Assembly (NCBI GenBank): GCA_946405625.1
Contig: CAMJHQ010000032.1
Location: 1-40,501, forward strand
Direction: 5' to 3'
Length of the DNA stretch: 40,501 nt
DNA from: an uncultured Lachnospiraceae bacterium
GTDB lineage: Bacteria > Bacillota > Clostridia > Lachnospirales > Lachnospiraceae
Position 1 is the stretch's first letter, and each line of letters opens with the position of its first letter. This document shows, in pieces, positions 24,366-32,563 of this stretch. Under the pieces are notes generated by a model, which was not told where the DNA came from, did no database searches, and worked only from the letters and a program-made list of their open reading frames with translations. The translations under genes and the position numbers were made by a program.

Positions 24366-25445
24366 ATGTCAAAAAATTATAAAGAATTGTTACGAAACGC
24401 TATCATTCCTGATAATTATACTGATCAAAATGAAAAGGCTTGTGCAGATTTTGAAAACTATATCGATTCGAAATTCCCGATAAAGCTTTATAGATATAGA
24501 GCTATAACTGAGAGGAGCCTTACGGCGTTTTTGAAGGATGAATTATGGTTTGCAAATGGAACAGCGATGAATGATGATTTTGATTCAAGAATATTCTATG
24601 ACAAGAAGAGAATAATAAATTTTCTTAATTCGCTTGTCACAGAATCAGGAGGTCTGAAACCTATCGATAACATATTGTGTATGGATAGTATTCCTCCAAT
24701 AATTAATTGCATAATTCCTAATGCATCAGATGAAATTTGTAAAATAAAGAAATTGGATAAAACCGAGATAGATATAATTTCAAATAAAATACTTCATTTT
24801 GTATATGATAATATTGATGATGAATTACGGTTTATAACTAATTTTATTCAAGAAGAAACAAAGTTTGCGTGTTTTACAACCAATATACAGTCGAATACTA
24901 TGTGGGAACAGTATGCAAATTGCTCGACAGGATTTACTCTTGAATATGAATTTGATAAGAGGAGCTCGGAATATCAAAATAAAGAATATAAGTTTGGAAT
25001 AAGTTGCGATTTATATCCGATTGATTATGATCAGAGAAGGCTAGATGCAACAGAATTTGCTTTTTATTTGTTTCAAATAAGCATTTTATATAGGGTTTTA
25101 AGGGAAAAGGGAATTTCTATTCCAAACCAATTTCGTAATATGGTGGTTCCTTGTCCGGATAGTTTTATGTTTAAAAAGGTTGCTCTCGTAAAATCAAACG
25201 AATGGAAGAAGGAAAAAGAGTGGAGGATGTTTTTCAATACCTCAATTCAAGAATTAAATAATGAAAGATTTTCATATGTTTACAAAAAGCCATCGGCATT
25301 ATATCTTGGGAGAAAAATTAGTGAATTATATCAGAAAGTTTTGGTAGAGATTGCTAAGGAAAAGAGTATACCAGTATATAAAATGGATTTTAACGAAAAG
25401 AATAGAACATATAATCTTAGAAAAATCAAATATATAGGAGAATAG
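24366..25445 (+). CDS. DUF2971 family protein
   Basis: 359 residues. The layout matches DUF2971: LYRYRAITERSLTAFLKDELW, FANGTAMNDDFD, then WEQYANCSTGFTLEYEF and a late VKSNEWKKEKEWRMFF segment. No signal peptide or membrane span; the biochemical role of the family is not established, and members often lie in accessory or defence-type regions. The frame is open from a TTG at 24351, but AAGGGA six bases before ATG 24366 sets the start. First intact gene of the AT-rich cargo after the operon terminator. It may act alone or with the downstream genes, from which it is separated by a decayed acetyltransferase start. Confidence 0.85.
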   Translation: MSKNYKELLRNAIIPDNYTDQNEKACADFENYIDSKFPIKLYRYRAITERSLTAFLKDELWFANGTAMNDDFDSRIFYDKKRIINFLNSLVTESGGLKPIDNILCMDSIPPIINCIIPNASDEICKIKKLDKTEIDIISNKILHFVYDNIDDELRFITNFIQEETKFACFTTNIQSNTMWEQYANCSTGFTLEYEFDKRSSEYQNKEYKFGISCDLYPIDYDQRRLDATEFAFYLFQISILYRVLREKGISIPNQFRNMVVPCPDSFMFKKVALVKSNEWKKEKEWRMFFNTSIQELNNERFSYVYKKPSALYLGRKISELYQKVLVEIAKEKSIPVYKMDFNEKNRTYNLRKIKYIGE

Positions 25446-25455
25446 AGAGGGGAAA

Positions 25456-25515
25456 ATGATACACTTTGAAACTAGTAGATTAATTATTGGGGGAATCAGC
25501 TTATGCATTGAATAA
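25456..25515 (+). pseudogene. N-terminal remnant of a GNAT acetyltransferase
   Basis: A strong ribosome site (GAGAGGGG) precedes a 19-codon frame MIHFETSRLIIGGISLCIE. The first 11 residues match the usual start of RimJ/RimL-type GNAT proteins (ETxRLxL), after which similarity stops at once. This looks like the left edge of a deletion or insertion event just ahead of the DGLQRT-HEPN genes. Confidence 0.5.
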
Positions 25516-25580
25516 TATGTAATAAACAGTAGGAAAATAATAAAAATGTATATAGTAAAAATTTTTAAGAGAGGATAGAG

Positions 25581-26813
25581 ATGAAATTAAGGTTATTGGA
25601 TAAGAAAGAATTATCTCAAGGAAAAGGATGTCTTTTATGTAAAGCTAGTTTAAAAGAGTATATTGATAGTTTAAAGGAAGGGTTTAATGAATATGATATT
25701 CAAAGAAACATTGTAGATAATAAGTATTTAGATACAATATTTGATACTATAGTAAATAATGAACATATTCCAATTATTACATTAGTGATAGAGAATAAAA
25801 TAGATATATATGATACAGATGTAGAAGTTGGGGAGTTTCGTATTTTAGATGGACTTCAAAGAACATGGAGATTAAATGGAATATTATTATTTGTTTCTTG
25901 GCTTGAGCAGAATTATCAGGATATGGATTCATTAAAGAAGGGATTTATTGATATTTCGATGAGGTCTATTCCTTTAGAAAGTAGAAAAAAAATACTAGAG
26001 ATGGGAATATCAGATTTAAAACAAGCTAGGAAAATAGCAGAAAAAATATATGAAATAGGCAGTTACAATAAAATAGTAAGACATTTTGAAGATAATACTC
26101 AGTGGTTTGAGCTTTGGTATGGATTAAGTCATAACGAAATTATATATAAGATGTTACTTTTAAATGCTGGACATAAAACTATGAGTCCAAGACATCAAGT
26201 AGAATTATTGTTTTATAATTGGCTTGATACTTTTTCTAAAGCGTCTGATGTTAAAATTGTTAGAGAAAGAGAAGAATCATCAGTAGTTACATTTGTTAAA
26301 AATAGAAATCCGAGAACTTATAAGTTCTCAGATCTTGTCCTTGCAACATTATCATTTCAAAATGGAAAGATAAATGAAATTCAATCAAATATAATTGAAA
26401 AATCATTTAATTCATATGATACGTTGCTTGTTAATTCGGAAAATGTATATTATACAGATTTAATAAGATTTATTGCGGATTTGGATGATATTATATGTAA
26501 TCATTATGGCGATGACGGAAGATTATGGTATGGGAGAGAAAACAATCTTGAAGCTCTAACAGCGGCAGTTGGCAGATGGTGTATGAATCAAGAGAATAAT
26601 TTAGAAACTAATAAATGTTTGTCTAGTTGTTTGGATATATTTTCTTCGAGGATAGAGGATTTATGTTTAAGAGACTTTGACTTATACAAAGATAGATTAG
26701 CGGCTTCTAGAGTAAATATTGGACAGAAGACAAAAGCAATTGTATATGAAGCTATATTAGATTTCCTAAATAATACAGGGATAGTTAAATGGGGAGATAT
26801 GTTTACATATTAG
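25581..26813 (+). CDS. DGLQRT-motif protein (DUF262/DGQHR/ParB-like)
   Basis: 410 residues, no membrane span. Residues 36-100 resemble the N-terminal ParB/sulfiredoxin-like fold of DUF262 (GmrS) and DGQHR (DndB-type) proteins: a helix-strand stretch, IPIITLVI, then FRILDGLQRTWRLN with D90-G-L-Q-R94 in place of DGQQR/DGQHR. A later LNAGHKTMSPRHQVELLF segment matches the LN...(L/M)S helix seen in these families. The last ~200 residues are helical and unrecognised. Such folds bind nucleotides or nucleic acid and occur in restriction and phosphorothioation systems. The HEPN gene follows after three bases, so the two should act together. GAGAGGATAGAG precedes the start. Confidence 0.65.
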   Translation: MKLRLLDKKELSQGKGCLLCKASLKEYIDSLKEGFNEYDIQRNIVDNKYLDTIFDTIVNNEHIPIITLVIENKIDIYDTDVEVGEFRILDGLQRTWRLNGILLFVSWLEQNYQDMDSLKKGFIDISMRSIPLESRKKILEMGISDLKQARKIAEKIYEIGSYNKIVRHFEDNTQWFELWYGLSHNEIIYKMLLLNAGHKTMSPRHQVELLFYNWLDTFSKASDVKIVREREESSVVTFVKNRNPRTYKFSDLVLATLSFQNGKINEIQSNIIEKSFNSYDTLLVNSENVYYTDLIRFIADLDDIICNHYGDDGRLWYGRENNLEALTAAVGRWCMNQENNLETNKCLSSCLDIFSSRIEDLCLRDFDLYKDRLAASRVNIGQKTKAIVYEAILDFLNNTGIVKWGDMFTY

Positions 26814-26816
26814 AGA

Positions 26817-28115
26817 ATGATTATGGAAAATACAGAGATAAGAGAAAAGATTAATAATCGATTAATGGAACTTCTAAATCGATGTGCTGATAGGCAAAGC
26901 TGTGAGGAAGACGATGTTTTTTCTATTGAGGCATTAGAACCATATTCTGAAAAATGGATAGAAAAAATATATGAATTAGCTAATAAGGTAGATGATGCAT
27001 ATCGTATTATAATGAAGCTATTTATTATACTTTCAGAGAACATTGATAACTTGTCTTTCTCTGAAGATTTTGAAAAGCATAGCTTTTATTATTATGAAGT
27101 TGATGGCACTATGTTTGATGCACATCGTATGTGGAGTGGTGAGATAATAAACTGTCAGAATAGTTTTTGTGGATATGTTGATTTAGTGCAAAGAAAAGAT
27201 TTAATAAAATGGATAGATGATAATCAAGGAAATATTAACTTCTTAATGGCTTATAGCATTATTAACATTGATATAGAAAAAATAGAAATAGGTGGAAAAT
27301 ATATAATATCGAATTATTATAACAGTGAGAAATTATCGAAGGACAGATTATTAGTAGCAATCAAGTTACAGATGGTTATCAATGGTGAAATTTTAAGAAA
27401 TATTATAGATTATTCTTTGAAACCATTGGAGAATAGTTGTGTGAATAATCACATAAAGTGTATTAAAATGTTTTCTGTTGACGATAGACAATATGAACAG
27501 ATAAATGAGATCTGTGATGCATTTAGTGATTATAATTCAACAAAAGGATTATTAGACAAATACTTAAGGTTATATCAATTATTTGAGGATTTAATGGTCA
27601 GACGATCGATAGTTCCATTTACCAAAAAACAAGAATTAAATGTAAGAATGTTGACGGAGTTTAAGGAGATAAAATCTTCTGAGAATAATGCATTACAAGA
27701 GTTAATAAGAGATATGCTAAAGGATACTATGAATAAAGATGCTTTAAAGATTGAATTTGTAGATGCAATTAATGATTTATGGCAGAATCTTTCAAATAGT
27801 GAAAGAACGTTTTTGCAAAAAATATATGAAGATAACAAAAATAATAAGGAGAAATCATTTGATGATATGTTAAGAGATAAAAACCTTAATATTGCTAATG
27901 TTATCGCGTATTGGATTTATCAAATGAGATGTAAAATAGTTCATAATAAGGCTACAGAAACCCATCTTACTTATCAAAATCTTGATAAAGTGCAAAGTAA
28001 TATTATATCTAATTTTTTAATGCCAATGATGGAAATGCTTTTAATTGCAACTATTGCAATTATGCCAGATTTTATTAGATATAGTAAAAACAGTCTTTCT
28101 ATAGAATTGTTTTAG
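26817..28115 (+). CDS. HEPN-domain protein, candidate RNase toxin
   Basis: 432 residues, strongly charged and helical. Near the C-terminus YQMRCKIVHNKATETH contains R371-x4-H376, the catalytic signature of HEPN ribonucleases, inside a helix followed by a long second helix, as in ApeA-like or MAE_28990-like HEPN proteins. The N-terminal ~300 residues are unrecognised. It begins three bases after the upstream DGLQRT gene, which suggests a two-component unit in which the partner senses or restrains the RNase (inference). An ATG at 26823 with AGAGA six bases upstream is an equally good start. No active site can be confirmed without structure prediction. Confidence 0.65.
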   Translation: MIMENTEIREKINNRLMELLNRCADRQSCEEDDVFSIEALEPYSEKWIEKIYELANKVDDAYRIIMKLFIILSENIDNLSFSEDFEKHSFYYYEVDGTMFDAHRMWSGEIINCQNSFCGYVDLVQRKDLIKWIDDNQGNINFLMAYSIINIDIEKIEIGGKYIISNYYNSEKLSKDRLLVAIKLQMVINGEILRNIIDYSLKPLENSCVNNHIKCIKMFSVDDRQYEQINEICDAFSDYNSTKGLLDKYLRLYQLFEDLMVRRSIVPFTKKQELNVRMLTEFKEIKSSENNALQELIRDMLKDTMNKDALKIEFVDAINDLWQNLSNSERTFLQKIYEDNKNNKEKSFDDMLRDKNLNIANVIAYWIYQMRCKIVHNKATETHLTYQNLDKVQSNIISNFLMPMMEMLLIATIAIMPDFIRYSKNSLSIELF

Positions 28116-28160
28116 TTTATGACTGGAGTTAAAGAAGTGAGATTATAGGATGACTGATTT

Positions 28161-28706
28161 ATGATAATTTGGATTGATGGTACATATGGAGTTGGAAAAT
28201 CACATTTGGCACAAAGGCTATATGAACATATTACGAATTCAATATTTTTACAGTCTGACTATTATTATGATGTTTGGAAGAAAGAGTTAGATAATAATGG
28301 TGATCCAACTAAAATTTTTATTGGAGGGTTTAGTGCTCAGACAAATATATATTTTTTGGATTATTTTGCTGATATAATAATTGAGAATTTGAAAGAAGAT
28401 TACGTACAAATAATAGATATGTGTCTGTTGTGTGATAAGAGCAAAGATAAGTTATATAAAAAGGTTTTATCTAAAACTGATCAGAGTATACATCTGATTT
28501 TGACTGCAGATAAGCAAACGATTGAAAAAAGATGCAAAGAACAAGAAAATAGAGAAATAAGATTTGCGTTAGATGGTTATGTTACAAATACAAAATATAT
28601 AATGAATTATTCAGATGCTGAGATAATTAAGACAGATAATAAATCAGAAAAAGAAGTATTTGAAATATGTATGCAATTGATACAAGAGAGTGGAATTATA
28701 AATTAA
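28161..28706 (+). CDS. Small P-loop kinase-like protein
   Basis: 181 residues. Starts IIWIDGTYGVGKSHLAQRL with Walker A GTYGVGKS (residues 7-14) and has the alternating strand-helix layout of the adenylate/shikimate kinase and zeta-toxin/AAA_33 group, with a VQIIDMCLLCD strand and a lid-like segment RCKEQENREIRFALDGYV. It probably phosphorylates a small molecule or modifies a nucleotide; antibiotic-phosphotransferase and zeta-like roles are both possible. GGATG lies about 10 bases upstream. It is 45 bases after the HEPN gene and shares its AT-rich composition, so it may be a third component of that cassette. Confidence 0.7.
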   Translation: MIIWIDGTYGVGKSHLAQRLYEHITNSIFLQSDYYYDVWKKELDNNGDPTKIFIGGFSAQTNIYFLDYFADIIIENLKEDYVQIIDMCLLCDKSKDKLYKKVLSKTDQSIHLILTADKQTIEKRCKEQENREIRFALDGYVTNTKYIMNYSDAEIIKTDNKSEKEVFEICMQLIQESGIIN

Positions 28707-28827
28707 ATGAATAATCTGATATAGGTGCATGTCACCGTGAAGAACGTGTGAACCTCATTATTGAATATTACGGTGCGGCGGAGCCGCCTGTCCGTAAGCG
28801 TCAAACCATACGCTATCCATTAAAATA

Positions 28828-28846
28828 CGCCGCTGATTTAGCGGCG
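28828..28846 (-). terminator. Terminator of the IS66 transposase, containing its stop codon
   Basis: CGCCGCT / AGCGGCG stem with 5-base loop; on the minus strand the stop codon TAA lies in the stem-loop and TATTTTAAT follows. Confidence 0.65.
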
Positions 28847-30106
28847 CGGTTTACGACATTCATCTGGTAAATCGGTAGCCCATTGCATCAGCGAATCCAG
28901 TTTTGTAATGTCTATATTTCTTTTGTTATCACAGAACTTGGGAAGTTCTGTAAAAAGATATTCAAGATACTTATATGGACGTAGTTCGTTTAACGTTGCT
29001 GTTTCGGTAATACTATAGATCGCAGCTCCTGAATCGGCTCCTTTTATAGAATCGAAGAATAGCCAGTTCTTCTTTCCTACGCAGAACGTTCTTATAGCTC
29101 TTTCAGAAGCAGAGTTATCTTTCGGAACTTCTCCGTCTTCGAGAAATACTCTGAGCTGTTGTTCCTGGTTAAGACTATAGTTTAAACCTTCAGCTGTTTT
29201 GCCTTTGGGCAATGTTGTTTCAAGGGCATTTCTCACCCACGCAAAGTATTCGTCAACGAGTGGCTTTATGTTCATCTGCCGTTCATTTAGACGTGCTTCA
29301 GGAGAAAGGTCCTTAAATGTACCTTCGAGTTTATATATACCGCTTATTCTAAGCAGTGCCTGATATGCGACGGATTGTTTAGCAATCTCAGGATTATCTT
29401 TTAAATCCTTGCTTGCAGCCTTGACTGCATCTGAGAAAGCTCTTCTCGCATGAGCCCAGCAGTTAGTGTTTTTTATGCTGTCTGCCTTACGTTCAACCAG
29501 ATGGTACTGTGATAGACCATCTGTAACAAGCACGCCTTTGAAGTCAGCGTAGTACTCAAGTGGGATATGATGATCCCGGCCTTTCTGATACTCATACAGG
29601 ACAATCTGTTTATCTGTATAGAGTTCACCGGATCCTATGTACCCACATATAACTCTTGCTGTTCGGACGAGTCTGATCTTCAATGACCTGCACAGGTGTC
29701 GCATCACACTGATTTACATGCATTTGAAGAGGTGATACTTCATACGTTCGCAGAAAGGCATCAGATATCTGGTAGCAATGTTGACTGTCCAGTTCGCCAT
29801 ATCCTGTCGGGATATATGAACGTCATTACGTTCGAATTCCTGCTCTATACGATAGAAAGGAATGGAATTAACAAACTTGTCGTTGAAAATAGCAGCGGCC
29901 AAAGAAGGTGTAACGATACTGTTCTTCAGCAGATCCTTAGGTCGTTCACCACGATAGAATTCATCCTGATGATCACCGTCCGTATCTACATATACCTTGT
30001 CTGTATGAACTTCAGTAATATACTTTGCAGGTATATGGCGGAGACGCTTATAAACTTCATCCGGCATTTCTTTCCAGTTATCCGGACCAATGTTATTAAC
30101 TTTGAA
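28838..30106 (-). pseudogene. IS66 transposase (tnpC), 5'-truncated and twice frameshifted
   Basis: Three frames together give the middle and C-terminal parts of an IS66 TnpC. The first part (30067 down to about 29720) includes PDEVYKRLRHIPAKY and ISRQDMANW. A missing base near 29720 shifts to a frame reading VNQCDATPVQVIEDQTRP (about 29710-29635). One extra C near 29633 then restores the frame, giving GELYTDKQIVLYEYQKGRDH and the DDE domain with DGLSQYHL, NCWAHARRAF, NSASERAIR and the C-terminal ATLNELRPYKYLEYL block. Start, zinc-binding region and partner genes are absent, so it is not functional in cis. Confidence 0.88.
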
Positions 30107-30252
30107 TTAAAGAAAAGTGGAAAAAACGCAAGGCGTTCAACTTGTTCCTTTGTTGTTTGAATTATAATACATAATATGAAAAGTATATTATTATTTTATA
30201 AAAGATTGGATAAATAAACGAGTAAAAGAAAAAGTTTCTGGCACATTGGAAA

Positions 30253-30280
30253 TTGACTAATATAAAAAGCGGGATAAATA
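30253..30280 (+). promoter_or_regulatory. Possible promoter of the 30348 gene
   Basis: TTGACT (30253-30258), 16-base spacer, TAAATA (30275-30280). It is 68 bases upstream of the ATG, just past the IS66 remnant. The rest of the 30107-30347 gap is AT-rich with nothing else recognised. Confidence 0.4.
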
Positions 30281-30347
30281 ACCCTTTGATAATAGATGAG
30301 TTACGGAAAGTACTCAGGTTCTGGCTGGGTAAAGGAGGAACAATTCT

Positions 30348-31013
30348 ATGGGAATGTTTTTTGGAATAATAGGTTTCTTGGGCATTGCGATTTCAATTGT
30401 TGCATTGATTGTAAAAGCCATTATGCGAAAATCTAAGAAAGGTGCGGAAATTGCGCTTGCGGCTAGTTTTGCTGTTTTGATACTTGGACTTGTGATAGAT
30501 TTAAATGGAGATAAATCTGATCGTTCAAATCAGGCGTCTGTTGAGGCACAAGCAGAAGCGTCAGTAAATAGATCAATACCGGATGATTATAGCGAAACGA
30601 CTTCGGAGAAAATCGAAGAAGATACTTCTGAAGAGGCTTCTACAGAAATTGTAGCTGAGGATTCGACACGTAAATCATTATCAGATCAGAAAGAAGAAGT
30701 TACTGATGATAAAGATGCGGCTGCTGAAGAACTTGCGGTTATAGATACGAAGGAGATTACAGAAAAAGAGGTTACAGAATACACGACTGAAATTACAACA
30801 GAATCTACAACTGAAGTGACCACTGAAGAGATAACTACTGAAGAGGCTGTACCTGAGTATGATTATGTACTAAATACAAATACCGGAAAGTTTCATAAGC
30901 CTTCGTGTAATAGTGTAAATCAGATGAAGGAGAAGAATAAGCAGGAATTTCATGGAACAAGGGATGAAGTAATCGATATGGGATATGTTCCTTGTAAAAA
31001 CTGTAATCCATGA
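30348..31013 (+). CDS. Membrane protein with Glu/Thr-rich linker and Cys/His metal-binding-type C-terminal domain
   Basis: 221 residues. Two close membrane spans at about residues 3-25 and 33-51, then an acidic Thr/Ser/Glu linker (60-170) with repeated TTE(S/E/I)TTE units, then a compact C-terminal domain: YVLNTNTGKFHKPSCNSV ... GYVPCKNCNP. The H-x-P-x-C plus C-x-x-C pattern is that of the Ada-like zinc domain found at the end of DNA-entry nucleases and many Gram-positive surface proteins. Probably outside the cell and metal-binding; no nuclease domain is present. AAAGGAGGA precedes the start. It seems to form a pair with the next gene, 31 bases on. Confidence 0.8.
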   Translation: MGMFFGIIGFLGIAISIVALIVKAIMRKSKKGAEIALAASFAVLILGLVIDLNGDKSDRSNQASVEAQAEASVNRSIPDDYSETTSEKIEEDTSEEASTEIVAEDSTRKSLSDQKEEVTDDKDAAAEELAVIDTKEITEKEVTEYTTEITTESTTEVTTEEITTEEAVPEYDYVLNTNTGKFHKPSCNSVNQMKEKNKQEFHGTRDEVIDMGYVPCKNCNP

Positions 31014-31044
31014 TTTAAACAGGGGAATTTTGAAAGGTTAGAAA

Positions 31045-31689
31045 ATGTTGGAAGAAGAGAATTATAAAGAAAGCTACGAAGAGAAATATAAAGAGAGCTA
31101 TCTGGAGAAATATCACGAAGATAAGAAAAAACTGTGGAAAGCATTTATCATTATATTGATCGTAATAACGGTATTATTTTGGGTGGTTAGTTACATCAGT
31201 AAAAATGCACTGGATAAGCTTGATGAGAAATTAAGTGATGATTCCGACGTTGAATCTGAAGCTGTTTCTGACGTGGTTATGGCCTCGTTGGAAAATCAGG
31301 AGGTACAGCCGCTTTCAGAATGGGAGAGTGAGAGGCAGGACATTTTCAATAATCTGACTATACCTGAAGATGATTGTTTTTCTGTAAGTGATTGCGGGGA
31401 AGGCATCAGGATTGATGGTTATCATGGGACTGCAACAAAGATAAAGATTCCGGATATGATAGGTGGAAAGCCGGTTGTTGAGATAAATCTGATGTCAAAT
31501 TTTGTCGATGCGAAGGTTGAAGTTATCTGGCTTCCGGATAATGTGAGATCGGTTGAAATTCTGAACCTGGATACTATGACAGCCATTAGAATTCCGGATG
31601 GCGTGGAACATTATAGATTTTACGGGTGTGATTCGTTGGCAGATGTCAGAATACCTAAGGGTGCGACGGCTATAGTAGAGGGAAAATGA
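31045..31689 (+). CDS. Single-span membrane protein with charged repeat N-terminus and LRR_5/BspA-like segment
   Basis: 214 residues. The first ~30 residues are a Lys/Glu/Tyr repeat (EENYKESYEEKYKESYLEKY), likely a short cytoplasmic helix. A membrane span follows at about 34-53, then an acidic linker, then a BspA-type leucine-rich segment (TKIKIPDMIGGKPVVEI, VIWLPDNVRSVEIL, AIRIPDGV, DVRIPKGA) carrying roughly four repeats and ending abruptly. Such repeats serve protein-protein contact at the cell surface. The ribosome site (AAAGGTTAG) is weak. Likely co-transcribed with the upstream zinc-domain protein and ended by the hairpin at 31768. Confidence 0.75.
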   Translation: MLEEENYKESYEEKYKESYLEKYHEDKKKLWKAFIIILIVITVLFWVVSYISKNALDKLDEKLSDDSDVESEAVSDVVMASLENQEVQPLSEWESERQDIFNNLTIPEDDCFSVSDCGEGIRIDGYHGTATKIKIPDMIGGKPVVEINLMSNFVDAKVEVIWLPDNVRSVEILNLDTMTAIRIPDGVEHYRFYGCDSLADVRIPKGATAIVEGK

Positions 31690-31767
31690 TTAAATCTGAA
31701 TGATATATGGGCTGCCTTGCAGAGCTATGATAAAAAATGAATGGAAATCCGAAAAAAACCAAGAAAA

Positions 31768-31790
31768 AAGCACCCATTCGGGTGCTTCTT
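31768..31790 (+). terminator. Hairpin terminator after the envelope-protein pair
   Basis: AAGCACCC / GGGTGCTT stem with loop ATTC, followed by CTTCTTC on this strand. The minus-strand side has the better T run (TTTTTTCTTGG), so direction is not certain. The rest of 31791-31944 is AT-rich without a recognised gene. Confidence 0.65.
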
Positions 31791-31944
31791 CTTCACACTA
31801 TTAATCTATAAACCTTTGAGAGAACTTCGTTTGCTTCTTCAATTGGCTTAACTGTATATTACTACAACCTATATATTAAGTGATGAGCAAACATTTAATT
31901 ATTTGTTAACATACTGTAAATAAAATCATTTAGGGGGATTTGAA

Positions 31945-32454
31945 ATGAGTACAAAGGCTGAACGTAAGAAGGAACGTGAGAGTGAGAAGAGAAGAAAGCA
32001 GTTGCAGGGCGCGATCATCACATCCTTATTTGGACTTTTCTTCCTGATCCTGGGAATCTGGGGATTCCTTGGTAACAGATCGAAATATCTCGGATATAAG
32101 AATTCGGAGGATATCCGTGTGGTAAGTGCGACTGTCGATTATGCGGAGATTAAATCCAGGAAGGACGAGTATGGTGGAAAGGAAAATTACTGGGTAGCAA
32201 AGCTCAAGTATTCCGTGGACGGGAAGGAGTATACCGGTAAGCATGAGTACCTGTCAGAGGTTAAGAAGGGCGATGTGCTTAATGTTGAGGTATATCGTGA
32301 TAAGAAAGGGGATTTCCTGATTCCGGAATATACAACAGAGTCGCTTTATAAGCTGTATAATGTTCTGTACCTTGCCGCGGCTGGATTTGGATTGCTGCTT
32401 TTGATCATCGTGGTAGTGGTCTGTTTGCCGGATAAGAAGGAAAAGAAAAAATAG
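31945..32454 (+). CDS. DUF3592-like membrane protein
   Basis: 169 residues. Lys/Arg/Glu-rich N-terminus (1-20), a membrane span at about 23-41, a beta-rich extracytoplasmic domain (55-130) with VSATVDYAE and KYSVDGKEYTGKHEY segments, a second span (about 136-160) and a lysine tail. This layout and the 'Y.V.GK.Y' core match DUF3592, whose function is unknown. AGGGGGA sits before the ATG. It appears to be a separate unit just upstream of the first agrB-like gene. Confidence 0.75.
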   Translation: MSTKAERKKERESEKRRKQLQGAIITSLFGLFFLILGIWGFLGNRSKYLGYKNSEDIRVVSATVDYAEIKSRKDEYGGKENYWVAKLKYSVDGKEYTGKHEYLSEVKKGDVLNVEVYRDKKGDFLIPEYTTESLYKLYNVLYLAAAGFGLLLLIIVVVVCLPDKKEKKK

Positions 32455-32491
32455 TCTTAACGATGGTGAAAAATTTGTGAACTATTACGAA

Positions 32492-32520
32492 TAGACATAG
32501 GAAACTGAATCTGATAGTAT
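32492..32520 (+). promoter_or_regulatory. Promoter of the first agrB-like gene
   Basis: TAGACA (32492-32497), 17-base spacer, TAGTAT (32515-32520). TTTGTGAA lies just upstream (32474-32481), and the same octamer occurs at a similar place before the second agrB promoter (33271-33278), a possible shared activator site. Confidence 0.55.
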
Positions 32521-32563
32521 GGAGTTACACTATTAAATCTATTAATTATGGGGGAAACTGCAT

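Larger units (their letters stand above)
28794..30106 (-). mobile_element. Truncated IS66-family insertion sequence
   Basis: The left end is marked by GTAAGCGTCAAACCATACGC from 28794; GTAAGCG is the known start of IS66-family terminal repeats. The transposase C-terminal end faces this boundary, as expected. The other end, with the tnpA and tnpB genes and the first part of tnpC, is missing, and similarity stops near 30106. No matching inverted end or target duplication was found on the right. A GGCGGAGCCGCC palindrome lies just outside the left end. The remnant separates the AT-rich cargo from the more GC-rich right part. Confidence 0.75.

Noticed and set aside
29633-29724. Programmed frameshifting in the IS66 transposase
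   Set aside because: Two opposite shifts without a slippery run, in a copy that also lacks its 5' part and partner genes, indicate decay.
29696-30160. 154-residue plus-strand frame
   Set aside because: Antisense to the IS66 transposase fragments, which match the family on the minus strand.
32461-32563. AgrD for the first agrB-like gene
   Set aside because: Neither the upstream gap nor 33149-33462 contains a short frame with a Cys-hydrophobic core followed by a Pro-x-x-Pro type tail.
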